Source: Kaistia adipata DSM 17808 (GTDB lineage Bacteria > Pseudomonadota > Alphaproteobacteria > Rhizobiales > Kaistiaceae). Taken from it: 64,000 bases of DNA. The translations under genes were made by a program, and so were the position numbers. How positions within the stretch are numbered: position 1 is the first letter of the stretch; every line of letters begins with the position of its first letter. The notes beneath the pieces were generated by a model, which saw nothing but the letters and a program-made list of their open reading frames with translations, was not told the origin of the DNA and did no database searches. The stretch is taken from assembly GCF_000423225.1 (NCBI RefSeq), contig NZ_AUHO01000007.1, positions 186,001 to 250,000 on the forward strand. Reading direction: 5' to 3'. Positions 9,067 to 17,336 of this stretch are shown piece by piece.

Positions 9067-9864
9067 ATGACCGATGCGTCCCCAGTCCTGACCGATGCGG
9101 AGATCGAAGGCTTCGTCGCCAACGGCTTCGTGCGCCTCGATGCGGCCTTCCCGTCGGAGACGGCGCTGGCCGCGAGGGCCATCCTCTGGCGCGATACCGG
9201 CTGCAATCCGGGTGATCCGTCGAGCTGGACGCGACCGGTGGTGCGGCTCGGCGAATATGGCGCGCCGCCTTTTGCCGAGGCGGCCAACGCGCCCCGCCTG
9301 CGCGCGGCGTTCGACCAACTCGTGGGCGAAGGCCGGTGGCTCCCGCGCAGGACGCTCGGCAGCTTTCCGATCCGCTTCCCGAGCGAACAGGATCCGGGCG
9401 ATGCCGGCTGGCACGTCGACGCGAGCTTCCCCGGCAGCGATCCCGTCAACTATCTCGCCTGGTGCATCAATGCGCAGTCGAAAGGGCGGGCCCTGCTGAT
9501 GCTCTTCCTGTTCTCGGATGTGAGCGAAGCCGATGCGCCGACACGCATCCGCGTCGGCTCGCATCGCGACGTCGCCCGCGTCCTGGCGCCGGAAGGCGAG
9601 GCGGGTCTCGACTTCATGGAGCTCGCCGGGAGGCTCGCCGTCACGGAGGGGCGGGGAGAGACGCTGGCGACTGGTCCGGCGGGAACCGTCTATCTCTGCC
9701 ATCCGCTCCTGGCCCACGCGGCACAGCCACATCGCGGCCATGTGCCCCGCTTCATGGCCCAGCCGCCCCTGCTGCCGCGCGGACCGCTCGATCCGTGGCG
9801 CGCGGACGGCGCCGCCTCGCCGGTCGAGCGCGCCATTCGCCTGGCACTCGAAGCGGGTGCCTAG
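9067..9864 (+). CDS. Phytanoyl-CoA dioxygenase family protein
   Basis: Predicted Fe(II)/2-oxoglutarate oxygenase of 265 residues. The jelly-roll iron motif is GWHVDASFPG (HxD), and the distal His is probably in HPLLAHAAQPHRG, followed by an Arg that would bind 2-oxoglutarate. The family hydroxylates varied small molecules; the substrate is unknown here. The ATG at 9067 was preferred to an upstream in-frame codon because homologous content starts with the FVANGFVRLDAAF segment. The gene stands alone. Confidence 0.8.
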   Translation: MTDASPVLTDAEIEGFVANGFVRLDAAFPSETALAARAILWRDTGCNPGDPSSWTRPVVRLGEYGAPPFAEAANAPRLRAAFDQLVGEGRWLPRRTLGSFPIRFPSEQDPGDAGWHVDASFPGSDPVNYLAWCINAQSKGRALLMLFLFSDVSEADAPTRIRVGSHRDVARVLAPEGEAGLDFMELAGRLAVTEGRGETLATGPAGTVYLCHPLLAHAAQPHRGHVPRFMAQPPLLPRGPLDPWRADGAASPVERAIRLALEAGA

Positions 9865-9914
9865 CGTCCCGCTTCGTGCTTGCCAAGCGCCCCTTGCTCG
9901 GCTAGAGCTTCCGC

Positions 9915-9993
9915 TTACATCAAGAGTTGGGCCGACGCCCGACGCCAACCTGCCTTTCCGGGCAAGGTGGCACTCCCGCAAGGGAGGATGTGG
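9915..9993 (+). promoter_or_regulatory. SAM-I-clan riboswitch candidate in the metA leader
   Basis: The leader folds as the four-way junction of SAM-I-type riboswitches. P1 is ACATC (9917-9921) with GATGT (9987-9991), followed by the conserved J1/2 AAGAG. P2 is GTTGGGC-cgac-GCCCGAC, shorter than in classical SAM-I. The family-typical CCAACCTGCC and GGCAAGGTGG form P3, and P4 is CTCCC-gcaa-GGGAG. No U-tract follows, so control is probably translational, with GGCCGA and TCGGCC able to pair upstream of the metA Shine-Dalgarno. The short P2 suggests a SAM-I/IV variant. Confidence 0.7.
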
Positions 9994-10055
9994 CCGATCC
10001 GGCAATCATACGGACCCAGTCACGCGTCGGCCTCCAGGAAGAAGGCTGATGCGAA

Positions 10056-11000
10056 ATGCCGATCAAGATCCCTGACGACCTGCCTGCGCGCCGCAAGCTC
10101 GAAGCGGAAGGCGTCGTGGTCATGCGCGCGGCGGATGCCGTGCGGCAGGACATCCGTCCGCTGAAGATCGGCCTTCTCAACCTGATGCCGAACAAGATCA
10201 CGACCGAGACGCAGATCGCGCGCCTGCTCGGCGCGACGCCGCTGCAGATCGAGCTGTCGCTGGTCCAGATCACCGACCATGCGCCGCGCAACACGCCGGC
10301 CGAGCACATGCTCTCCTTCTATCGTCCGTGGGAGGAGGTGAAGAACGAGCGCTTCGACGGCTTCATCATCACCGGCGCGCCGGTTGAGCGCATGCCGTTC
10401 GAGCAGGTCACCTACTGGGGCGAGCTGCAGCGCATCTTCGACTGGACCCAGACGCACGTCCATCGCGGCCTCAATATCTGCTGGGCGGCGCAGGCGGCGG
10501 TGCATCATTTCCACGGCATGCAGAAATACGACCTGCCGGCCAAGGCGTTCGGCATCTATCGCCACCAGGTGCCGGCGGCGAGCGCGCCGTCGCCCTATCT
10601 GCGCGGCTTCGCCGACGAGTTCGCCGTGCCGGTGTCGCGCTGGTCCGAGGTGCGCAAGGAAGAGATTCCGGCCGACAGCGGCATCATCGTGCTGGCCGAG
10701 AGCCCCGAGACGGGGCTGTGCTTGCTCGATGACACGCGCCATCGCGCGCTGAACATCTTCAACCATCTCGAATATGACAGCCAGTCGCTGGGCGACGAGT
10801 ATTTCCGCGACGTCAATGCCGGCCTCGGCGTGCCGCTGCCGGTCGATTATTTCCGCAACGACGATCCGGAGCAGCCGCCGGTCAACAGCTGGCGCGGCAG
10901 CGCGCATCTGCTGTTCGGCAACTGGATCAACGAGATCTACCAGACGGTGCCGTTCGACATCGACCAGATCGGCCGCACGACCGAGGACGTCGCCGCCTGA
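10056..11000 (+). CDS. metA: Homoserine O-acyltransferase MetA, probably acetyl-CoA dependent
   Basis: Acylates homoserine, the first committed step of methionine synthesis. The 314-residue protein belongs to the MetA (not MetX) family. C142 in NICWAAQA is the acyl-enzyme nucleophile. Residue 111 is Glu (GAPVERMPF); in this family Glu111 goes with acetyl-CoA and Gly111 with succinyl-CoA, so acetyltransferase activity is predicted. The ATG at 10056 follows AGGAAGAAGG (10036-10045). It is preceded by a SAM-sensing leader and followed by a strong terminator, so it is monocistronic. Confidence 0.95.
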   Translation: MPIKIPDDLPARRKLEAEGVVVMRAADAVRQDIRPLKIGLLNLMPNKITTETQIARLLGATPLQIELSLVQITDHAPRNTPAEHMLSFYRPWEEVKNERFDGFIITGAPVERMPFEQVTYWGELQRIFDWTQTHVHRGLNICWAAQAAVHHFHGMQKYDLPAKAFGIYRHQVPAASAPSPYLRGFADEFAVPVSRWSEVRKEEIPADSGIIVLAESPETGLCLLDDTRHRALNIFNHLEYDSQSLGDEYFRDVNAGLGVPLPVDYFRNDDPEQPPVNSWRGSAHLLFGNWINEIYQTVPFDIDQIGRTTEDVAA

Positions 11001-11027
11001 AGCACGGTCCTTGGGCCGCCCCGGGCA

Positions 11028-11062
11028 AACCCTCTCCCGCACGCGCGGGGGAGGGTTTTTTT
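11028..11062 (+). terminator. Intrinsic terminator after metA
   Basis: Hairpin AACCCTCTCCCGC-acgc-GCGGGGGAGGGTT followed by a run of T bases, 28 bases after the metA stop. Confidence 0.9.
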
Positions 11063-11188
11063 ATGCGCCGCTGCCGCGCGGCGAATTCGAGCGCAGGAAG
11101 CGGATCGCACGATGCCGGCGGGCCTGACACCGTGCCCTGGAGCCGGCCCCGAGCGGCCGGACACCATGGGAAGCAGGAACAGGACGTC

Positions 11189-11947
11189 ATGGAGCTCGAA
11201 AACAAGTCGATCATCATCACCGGCGCGAGCAGCGGCATCGGCAGGGCGGCGGCGCTGCTGTTCGCGGCCGAGGGCGGCAACGTGGTTCTCGGCGCGCGCC
11301 GGTCGGCGGAGCTCGAAGCCCTTGCGGCGACGATCAACCGCGGCATCGGCAGGGCCGTATACCTGGCCGGCGACGTGCGGGACGAGGGCTATGCCGGCGC
11401 CCTGGTCGATCTCGCCACGCAGGCATTCGGCGGTCTGGATGCCGCGTTCAACAATGCCGGCATCGTCGGCGAGATGGGGCCGGTCGCCGACATGGAACTC
11501 GGCACCTGGAACGATGTCCTCTCCGTCAACCTGACGGCCGCCTTCCTCGCCGCGAGGGCGCAGATCCCTGCGATGCGGGAGCGGGGCGGCGGCTCGATCG
11601 TCTTCACCTCATCCTTCGTGGGCTTCAGCAATGGCGGCCTGCCGGGAATGGGGGCTTATGCCGCGTCCAAGGCCGGACTGATCGGCCTGTCGCAGTCGCT
11701 GGCGTCCGATCATGCTGCGGAAGGCATTCGCGTCAACGCGCTCCTGCCCGGCGGAACGGTCACGCCCGTCGGCGGCGAACTGAAGCCGGACGTCATGGAG
11801 TTCATCGCGAAACTGCATCCGATGAAGCGGATGGCGGAAGCCAGGGAAATCGCCCAGGCGGCGTTGTTCCTGCTGTCCGATCGGTCGAGTTTCATGACGG
11901 GAAGCCCGATGATCGCGGATGGCGGGATATCCGTCCGGCTGGTCTGA
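11189..11947 (+). CDS. Short-chain dehydrogenase/reductase, glucose 1-dehydrogenase-like
   Basis: Classical SDR oxidoreductase of 252 residues. The nucleotide site is TGASSGIG, NNAG appears in FNNAGIVGEM, and the catalytic triad is Ser in FTSSFVG with YAASK. The C-terminus MTGSPMIADGG resembles the glucose 1-dehydrogenase/FabG-like subgroup that retains its cofactor dinucleotide site. The GARR after the second strand suggests NADP, but the substrate is unknown. The ATG at 11189 has GGAACAGG upstream. It converges on hemA across a bidirectional terminator. Confidence 0.88.
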   Translation: MELENKSIIITGASSGIGRAAALLFAAEGGNVVLGARRSAELEALAATINRGIGRAVYLAGDVRDEGYAGALVDLATQAFGGLDAAFNNAGIVGEMGPVADMELGTWNDVLSVNLTAAFLAARAQIPAMRERGGGSIVFTSSFVGFSNGGLPGMGAYAASKAGLIGLSQSLASDHAAEGIRVNALLPGGTVTPVGGELKPDVMEFIAKLHPMKRMAEAREIAQAALFLLSDRSSFMTGSPMIADGGISVRLV

Positions 11948-11985
11948 CCGGTATCCAGGAGAACCGGCATTCACGATCCCGAAAG

Positions 11986-12020
11986 CAAAAGGCCCGCCGG
12001 GACGACCGGCGGGCCTTTCG
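11986..12020. terminator. Bidirectional terminator between the SDR gene and hemA
   Basis: Perfect 10-base arms GGCCCGCCGG (11991-12000) and CCGGCGGGCC (12006-12015) with a 5-base loop, flanked by AAAA on the left and TTT on the right. It can stop transcription from both converging genes. Confidence 0.8.
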
Positions 12021-12039
12021 AATTCGGAAGAACGGTCAT

Positions 12040-13323
12040 TCAGCCGCCGGCCGGCGGGAACAGCTCGAAGCCGGTGGCGCCGCCGACCGCGACGCGGGTA
12101 TTGGCGGGGGCGGTGCGGCCCATCGGCAGCCACAGGCGCTGCCAGACGTCGATCAGCGCGTCGCGCAGCGCCAGGATCAGCGTCTCGTCGTGGCAGGGCG
12201 TCGGCGTGATGCGCAGCCGCTCGGTGCCGCGCGGCACGGTCGGGTAGTTGATCGGCTGGATGTAGATGCCGTGCTCCTCGAGCAGCATGTCCGAGGCCTT
12301 CTTGCAGAGGTCCGGATTGCCGACGAAGAGCGGCACGATATGCGTCTCGGACGGCATCACCGGCAGGCCGGCGGCGATCAGCACTTCCTTCGTGCGCTGC
12401 GCGTGATGCTGCTGCAGGTCGCGCTCGATCTGCGAGGTCTTGAGGTGGCGGATCGACGCGGTGGTCGCGGCGGCGATCGACGGCGGCAGCGCCGTCGTGA
12501 AGATGAAGCCCGGCGCATAGGAGCGCACGGCGTCGATCACGGCGCGGCTGCCGGTGATGTAGCCGCCGAAGGTGCCGAACGCCTTGGCGAGGGTGCCCTC
12601 GATGATGTCGATGCGGTGCATCAGGCCCTCGCGCTCGGCGATGCCGGCGCCGCGCGGGCCATACATGCCGACCGCATGCACTTCGTCGATATAGGTCATC
12701 GCGCCGTATTTCTCGGCGAGATCGCAGATGCCGGCGATGGGGGCGACGTCGCCGTCCATCGAATAGACGCTCTCGAAGGCGATCAGCTTGGCGCGGCCGG
12801 GGGCGGCTTCCTTCAGCAGCTGCTCGAGATGCTCGAGGTCGTTGTGGCGGAAGATGCGCTTCTGCGCGCCGGAGCGGCGGATGCCCTCGATCATCGAGGC
12901 GTGGTTCAGCTCGTCCGACAGGATCAGGCAGTCGGGCAGAAGCTTGCCGAGCGTCGACAGCGACGCGTCGTTGGAGACAAAGCCCGACGAGAAGACGAGG
13001 CCGGCTTCCTTGCCGTGCAGGTCGGCGAGTTCGGCCTCGAGCTCGACCAGCGGATGATTGTTGCCGGAGATGTTGCGGGTGCCGCCGGCGCCGGTGCCGA
13101 GGCCCTGCGCCGTCTCAACCATGGCGCGGACGACGTCCGGATGCTGGCCCATGCCGAGGTAATCGTTCGAGCACCAGACGGTGATTTCGCGGGCGCCGCG
13201 CTCGGAACGCCAGATCGCGTGCGGGAAGCGCCCGACGATGCGTTCGAGGTCGGCGAAAACGCGATAACGCTTCTCCGAATGGAGAGCGGCGATCGCGTCC
13301 ACGAAAAACGATTGATAGTCCAT
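12040..13323 (-). CDS. hemA: 5-aminolevulinate synthase
   Basis: PLP enzyme that condenses glycine and succinyl-CoA to 5-aminolevulinate, the C4 entry into heme and tetrapyrrole synthesis that marks alphaproteobacteria. The 427 residues start [11 protein letters not shown]. Motifs include the glycine-rich [17 protein letters not shown], the PLP aspartate in [10 protein letters not shown] and the Schiff-base Lys in [12 protein letters not shown]. About 20 extra residues at the C-terminus ([12 protein letters not shown] onward) are Pro/Gly-rich. Upstream lies a candidate FNR-type site. Confidence 0.97.
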   Translation of the reverse strand: MDYQSFFVDAIAALHSEKRYRVFADLERIVGRFPHAIWRSERGAREITVWCSNDYLGMGQHPDVVRAMVETAQGLGTGAGGTRNISGNNHPLVELEAELADLHGKEAGLVFSSGFVSNDASLSTLGKLLPDCLILSDELNHASMIEGIRRSGAQKRIFRHNDLEHLEQLLKEAAPGRAKLIAFESVYSMDGDVAPIAGICDLAEKYGAMTYIDEVHAVGMYGPRGAGIAEREGLMHRIDIIEGTLAKAFGTFGGYITGSRAVIDAVRSYAPGFIFTTALPPSIAAATTASIRHLKTSQIERDLQQHHAQRTKEVLIAAGLPVMPSETHIVPLFVGNPDLCKKASDMLLEEHGIYIQPINYPTVPRGTERLRITPTPCHDETLILALRDALIDVWQRLWLPMGRTAPANTRVAVGGATGFELFPPAGG

Positions 13324-13394
13324 CAGCAGCGCCCGCTTCTTGGATGGGTTCCAAACTAGCCGAGGAAACCTAGTGAGTCCAACGGTGTTTGGCT

Positions 13395-13408
13395 TTGCGG
13401 CAAATCAA
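13395..13408. promoter_or_regulatory. Candidate FNR/FixK box upstream of hemA
   Basis: TTGCG-GCAA-ATCAA matches TTGAT-N4-ATCAA at eight of ten defined positions and lies 72-85 bases before the hemA start. Oxygen control of hemA by FnrL or FixK is known in other alphaproteobacteria. The call rests on a motif match only. Confidence 0.4.
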
Positions 13409-13516
13409 TGTTGCGTCAGTAATCACGACAACCACGCGATCGCCATTGCGCAATTTAGCGCATCTCCAGCCTATGCTGTCGCAGGGGCCGCCGGACCGGC
13501 GCGCGGCGGCAGCGCG

Positions 13517-13545
13517 AAACCGCCGGAACGTCCCGTTCCGGCGGA
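13517..13545 (-). terminator. Hairpin after metZ
   Basis: Perfect 11-base arms (13520-13530 and 13534-13544) with a 3-base loop, followed on the minus strand by GTTTC. It starts 29 bases after the metZ stop and is the likely terminator, although its T-tract is short. Confidence 0.6.
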
Positions 13546-13573
13546 TCCAGCGGCGTCTGTGGCGTCGCGGCCG

Positions 13574-14770
13574 TCAGGCCTTGTCGAGCGCCTGCGTCAG
13601 GTCCTCGATCAGGTCGTCGACGTCCTCGAGGCCGATCGAGAGGCGCAGCATGCCCGGCGTGATGCCGAAGCCGAGCCGGGCTTCCTCGCTCAGGCGCTGG
13701 TGAGTCGTCGTCGAGGGATGGGTGATCAGGCTCTTCGCGTCGCCGAGATTGTTGGAGATCGTCACGACCTCGGTGGCGCTGGCGACGCGGAACGCCGCTT
13801 CCTTGCCGCCCTCGACCTCGAAGGCGATCAGCGTCGAGCCGGCGCCCATCTGCTTCTTGACGACATCGGCCTGCGGGTGGTCGGCGCGGCCGGGATAGAT
13901 CAGCTTCGCGACCTTCGGGTGCTTGGCCATCGCATCGGCGACCTTCGCCGCGCTCTCGGTCTGGCGGCGGACGCGAATGTCCAGCGTCTCCAACCCCTTC
14001 AGCAGCACCCAGGCGTTGAAGGCCGACAGCGTCGGGCCGGTCTGGCGCAGGAAGTTGTGCAGGTGGTCGTTCACATAGGCCTCGTCGGCGGCGAGGATGA
14101 TGCCGCCGAGCACCCGGCCCTGGCCGTCGATGTGCTTGGTGCCGGAATAGACGACGACGTCGGCGCCGAGCTTGATCGGCTGCTGCCAGATCGGCGTCGC
14201 GAAGACGTTGTCGACGATCAGCAGCGCGCCGGCCTCATGCGCGATCTTGGCGACCTCGGCGATGTCGATCACCTCGAGCGTCGGATTGGTCGGGCTCTCC
14301 AGGAAGAAGGCCTTGGTGTTGGGGCGAACGGCATCGCGCCACTGGTTCAGGTCGGTGCCGTCGACCAGCGTCGACTGCACGCCGTAACGCGGCAGCAGGT
14401 CCTCGACGACATAGAGACAGGACGAGAACAGAGCCTTGGCGGCGACGACGTGATCGCCCGCCTTCAGCATGCACATCAGCGCGGCGGTGACGGCGGCCAT
14501 GCCGCTGGCGGTCGAGCGCGCGGCGGCGGCGCCTTCCAGCAGGCGCATGCGCTCCTCGAACATGAAGGTCGTCGGGTTGGAGAAGCGCGAATAGATGAAG
14601 CCGGGATCCTCGCCCTTGAAGCGGGCTTCCGCCGCCTCGGCGGTGTCATAGGCGAAGCCCTGGGTCAGGAACATCGCCTCGGAAATCTCGCCGAACTGCG
14701 AGCGGAGGGTTCCGCCATGCACGAGCTCGGTGGCGGGGCGGCGGGGGGGCTTGGCCTTGTCTTCGGACAT
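13574..14770 (-). CDS. metZ: O-succinylhomoserine sulfhydrylase (MetZ family)
   Basis: Cys/Met-metabolism PLP enzyme that makes homocysteine directly from an activated homoserine and sulfide. The 398-residue protein starts at the ATG at 14770 (MSEDKAKPPRR). It carries YSRFSNPT, SGMAAV, the PLP Asp in LLIVDNVFATP and the Schiff-base Lys in YSGTKHIDGQGR. MetZ enzymes are usually named for succinylhomoserine, yet the MetA here looks acetyl-specific. A SAM-II riboswitch and an intrinsic terminator precede it. Confidence 0.94.
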   Translation of the reverse strand: MSEDKAKPPRRPATELVHGGTLRSQFGEISEAMFLTQGFAYDTAEAAEARFKGEDPGFIYSRFSNPTTFMFEERMRLLEGAAAARSTASGMAAVTAALMCMLKAGDHVVAAKALFSSCLYVVEDLLPRYGVQSTLVDGTDLNQWRDAVRPNTKAFFLESPTNPTLEVIDIAEVAKIAHEAGALLIVDNVFATPIWQQPIKLGADVVVYSGTKHIDGQGRVLGGIILAADEAYVNDHLHNFLRQTGPTLSAFNAWVLLKGLETLDIRVRRQTESAAKVADAMAKHPKVAKLIYPGRADHPQADVVKKQMGAGSTLIAFEVEGGKEAAFRVASATEVVTISNNLGDAKSLITHPSTTTHQRLSEEARLGFGITPGMLRLSIGLEDVDDLIEDLTQALDKA

Positions 14771-14787
14771 TCGTTCAGATCCCGATA

Positions 14788-14813
14788 CGAAAAACCCGAC
14801 GCGAGGTCGGGCC
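14788..14813 (-). terminator. Riboswitch-controlled terminator in the metZ leader
   Basis: On the minus strand CCCGAC-ctcgc-GTCGGG is followed by TTTTT. It lies between the SAM-II aptamer and the metZ start, where SAM binding would be expected to favour early termination. Confidence 0.75.
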
Positions 14814-14843
14814 AAAAATCGGATGTCGGATCGCCGGCAACCG

Positions 14844-14902
14844 ACCTTTTAGCGACGTTGTTTAACGTGGCGGCAAGCCGGTCGGCTCAAATTGACCACG
14901 GT
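14844..14902 (-). promoter_or_regulatory. SAM-II riboswitch of metZ
   Basis: The minus strand shows the compact SAM-II pseudoknot with its conserved blocks: GTGGTCAATTTGAGCC, then CCGGCTTGCCGCCACG, GTTAAAC and GTCGCTAAAAGG. CGTGG and CCACG form P1, and the 3' purine-rich strand enters the pseudoknot. This class controls methionine genes in alphaproteobacteria. The downstream hairpin with five T residues supplies the expression platform. Confidence 0.92.
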
Positions 14903-15017
14903 GTATGTTTTTTTGATATGCCTCCGGCGGCTTGGCGTCAACGAAGAGTTCGGAGAACGCGCGGCTTGCCGCATCAGTCCGGCTCGCCTATGCAGTGGCA
15001 TGAGTTACGGAGCGGGC

Positions 15018-16103
15018 ATGTCAAGCGAAGCAGCAATCGGAATTCTCTCGGCCGAACAGATCCGGGCGAGCCTCGCTGCCGGCGCGATCCGGATCGAGCG
15101 GCCGCTCGACGTCGACCAGGTCCAGCCGGCGAGCCTTGACCTCCGCCTCGGCAGCGTCGCCTACCGCGTGCGCGCCAGCTTCCTGCCCGGCCCGAACGTG
15201 CTGGTGAAGGACCGCCTCGCCGAGCTCACGCTGCACGAGATCGACCTGACGCACGGCTCGGTGCTCGAGACCGGCTGCGTCTACATCGTGCCGCTGCAGG
15301 AGAGCCTGGCGCTGCCGGCCGACGTGCAGGCCTCGGCCAATCCGAAATCCTCGACCGGCCGGCTCGACATCTTCACCCGCGTCATCACCGACCGGGCGCA
15401 GTCCTTCGACACCATTCCGGCCGGCTATGAGGGTCCGCTCTATCTGGAAGTTTCCCCGCGTACCTTCCCGATCGTCGCGCGCGCCGGCTCGCGCCTGTCG
15501 CAGATCCGCTTCCGCCGCGGCGACACGCGCCTGAACGACGCGGCGCTCGCCGCGCTTCATGCGCGCGAGCCGCTGGTCGACGGCGCGTTCCACGCCTCGT
15601 CCGGCCTGCTGCTCTCGATCGACCTCGAGGGCTCCGACGGCATCATCGGCTATCGCGCCAAGCGGCACACCGGCGTCATCGACGTCGACAAGCGCGCCGC
15701 CTGCGACGTGCTCGACTACTGGGAGCCGATCCCGGTGCGCGGCAAGGCGGAGCTGATCCTCGACCCGGACCAGTTCTACATCCTCGTCTCGCGCGAGGCG
15801 GTGCATGTGCCGCCGGACTACGCCGCCGAGATGGTCGCCTTCGATCCGCTGGTCGGCGAGTTCCGCGTCCACTATGCCGGCTTCTTCGATCCGGGTTTCG
15901 GCCACCAGGCCGCCGGCGGCGCCGGCAGCCGCGCGGTGCTGGAGGTGCGCAGCCACGAGGTGCCGTTCATCCTCGAGCATGGCCAGACGGTCGGCCGGCT
16001 CGTCTACGAGAAGATGGCCGAGCGGCCATCGGTTCTCTATGGCAGCGGCCTCGGCTCCAACTACCAGGCGCAGGGCCTGAAGCTTTCGAAGCATTTTCGG
16101 TAG
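15018..16103 (+). CDS. 2'-deoxycytidine 5'-triphosphate deaminase
   Basis: Long alphaproteobacterial form of dCTP deaminase, 361 residues, with two trimeric dUTPase-like folds in tandem; it makes dUTP from dCTP. The signature NPKSSTGRLDIFTRVITDR holds the nucleotide-binding Ser and Arg residues. QSFDTIPAGYEGPLYLEV with the following SRLSQIRF forms the rest of the site. The ATG at 15018 follows a GGAG; an ATG at 15000 would add six residues. It is divergent from metZ, as in many rhizobia. Confidence 0.9.
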   Translation: MSSEAAIGILSAEQIRASLAAGAIRIERPLDVDQVQPASLDLRLGSVAYRVRASFLPGPNVLVKDRLAELTLHEIDLTHGSVLETGCVYIVPLQESLALPADVQASANPKSSTGRLDIFTRVITDRAQSFDTIPAGYEGPLYLEVSPRTFPIVARAGSRLSQIRFRRGDTRLNDAALAALHAREPLVDGAFHASSGLLLSIDLEGSDGIIGYRAKRHTGVIDVDKRAACDVLDYWEPIPVRGKAELILDPDQFYILVSREAVHVPPDYAAEMVAFDPLVGEFRVHYAGFFDPGFGHQAAGGAGSRAVLEVRSHEVPFILEHGQTVGRLVYEKMAERPSVLYGSGLGSNYQAQGLKLSKHFR

Positions 16104-16149
16104 GGACCTGCCGCGGTAGCCCGCTCGCGATCGACAACACGGCTCCCAA

Positions 16150-16267
16150 CATGCTGAGGAGGCCCGAAGGGCCGTCTCGAAGCACGCAGGGCCGCCGGGC
16201 AGGCGATCTCCCGCCCTTGGGCGGTGCGTCCTTCGAGACGGCTTTCTGCGAAAGCCTCCTCAGGATG
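16150..16267. repeat. Extragenic palindromic repeat pair
   Basis: Two inverted copies of a roughly 40-base element of the CATCCTGAGGAGGC...CGTCTCGAAGGACG type, with arms at 16150-16187 and 16227-16267. Such elements are scattered between genes in Hyphomicrobiales. It lies between two converging genes and could form a long hairpin on either strand. Confidence 0.65.
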
Positions 16268-16327
16268 TTGAAGGACGGTGTGCTGCAGATCCGGGTGAGG
16301 TGAAGGAAGGGCCAGCATTGCCGGCGC

Positions 16328-17122
16328 CTACTCCGAAACAGTCATCGTCACTGAACCAAGCCCCGTGATCTCGATCTCGACGGCGTCGCCGGGCTTCAGC
16401 CAGCGCGTCTCGACCAGGCTGCCGGTCAGCACGATCTCGCCGGCCCTGAGGCGGGAACCCCGCCCGGCCAGGCTGTTGGCGAGCCAGGCGAGGGCGTTGA
16501 ACGGATGGCCGAGCACGTCGGCGCCGCGGCCGCGCGCGACCTCGGCGCCATTGATCCGCGTCACGCCAGTGAGCGTCGCGAGATCCGGGACGTCGTCGAG
16601 CGAATGCGGCGCGCCCAGTACCGAGCCGGCGGCGAAGAAATCGTCGGCGATCAGCGTCGGCGTGTCGGTCTTGCGCCAGTCGGCATAGCGGTCGTCGACC
16701 AGCTCGATCGCCGCCATGACGCTCTCGACCGCTCCGGCCATGTCCTCGGCGCGGAAGGGCGCGGCGCCCGGCTCCAGGTCGCGGCCGAGGCGGACGGCGA
16801 TCTCGCATTCGATGCCGAGCTGAATGAAACCGGCGGCCGAAACGGTCGCGCCGGAGCGGTGCGTCGTGCCCTCGAACAGGCCGGCGCCGCAGGGGTTCGG
16901 AATGCCGAGATAGGTCTGCATCACCGGCGTGGTGCAGCCGATCTTCCAGCCAATGCGGCGCCCGTAGCGGTCTTCTGCCAGCCGCTCGTGCACACGGGCC
17001 TGCACGGCATAGGCCGTCGCTTCATCGGCGGGGCGGAGCGCATCGGGAAGGAGCGCCAACGGGGTGCGGGCGAGGCGCGCGTCGGCGATCAGGGCGGCGG
17101 CGTCTTCGATCTTCGTGGGCAT
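16328..17122 (-). CDS. 2-keto-4-pentenoate hydratase family protein
   Basis: FAH-superfamily protein of 264 residues, related to the MhpD/DmpE hydratases and DmpH decarboxylases of meta-cleavage pathways. Typical features are GWKIGCTTPVMQ, the acidic metal cluster in QLGIECEIAVRLG with a later EL-D pair, and GHPFNALAWLANSLA. The ATG at 17122 was chosen because the protein then begins at the normal point. No other aromatic-degradation gene is nearby, so its pathway is unknown. The next gene is a divergent SDR. Confidence 0.85.
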   Translation of the reverse strand: MPTKIEDAAALIADARLARTPLALLPDALRPADEATAYAVQARVHERLAEDRYGRRIGWKIGCTTPVMQTYLGIPNPCGAGLFEGTTHRSGATVSAAGFIQLGIECEIAVRLGRDLEPGAAPFRAEDMAGAVESVMAAIELVDDRYADWRKTDTPTLIADDFFAAGSVLGAPHSLDDVPDLATLTGVTRINGAEVARGRGADVLGHPFNALAWLANSLAGRGSRLRAGEIVLTGSLVETRWLKPGDAVEIEITGLGSVTMTVSE

Positions 17123-17336
17123 TTCCGGATCCGGCGGGCAGGAAGGGGCGAGGGCAAGGCAAGGGCAGGCGCGGGCGGATCGCGCGCGAGTTGCACGCTT
17201 GCGACCAGCCCGGCTAGGATCGCGCGCGGCTCGTGTCCCGTTCCGTGCCGGCCCAGCGTGCCGCGCCGTTCCGTCCGGGACAAGCCCATACAACCAATTC
17301 GGCTGATGAACAGCGAATGAAGCAGGAACGGGGACG

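Noticed and set aside
12190-13359. Plus-strand open frame of 389 codons over hemA
   Set aside because: Antisense to a clear ALA synthase gene; Asp/Gly/Arg-rich shadow translation.
13340-15139. Plus-strand open frame of 599 codons over metZ
   Set aside because: It is antisense to metZ and its riboswitch, has no recognisable domain and reflects high-GC third-position bias.
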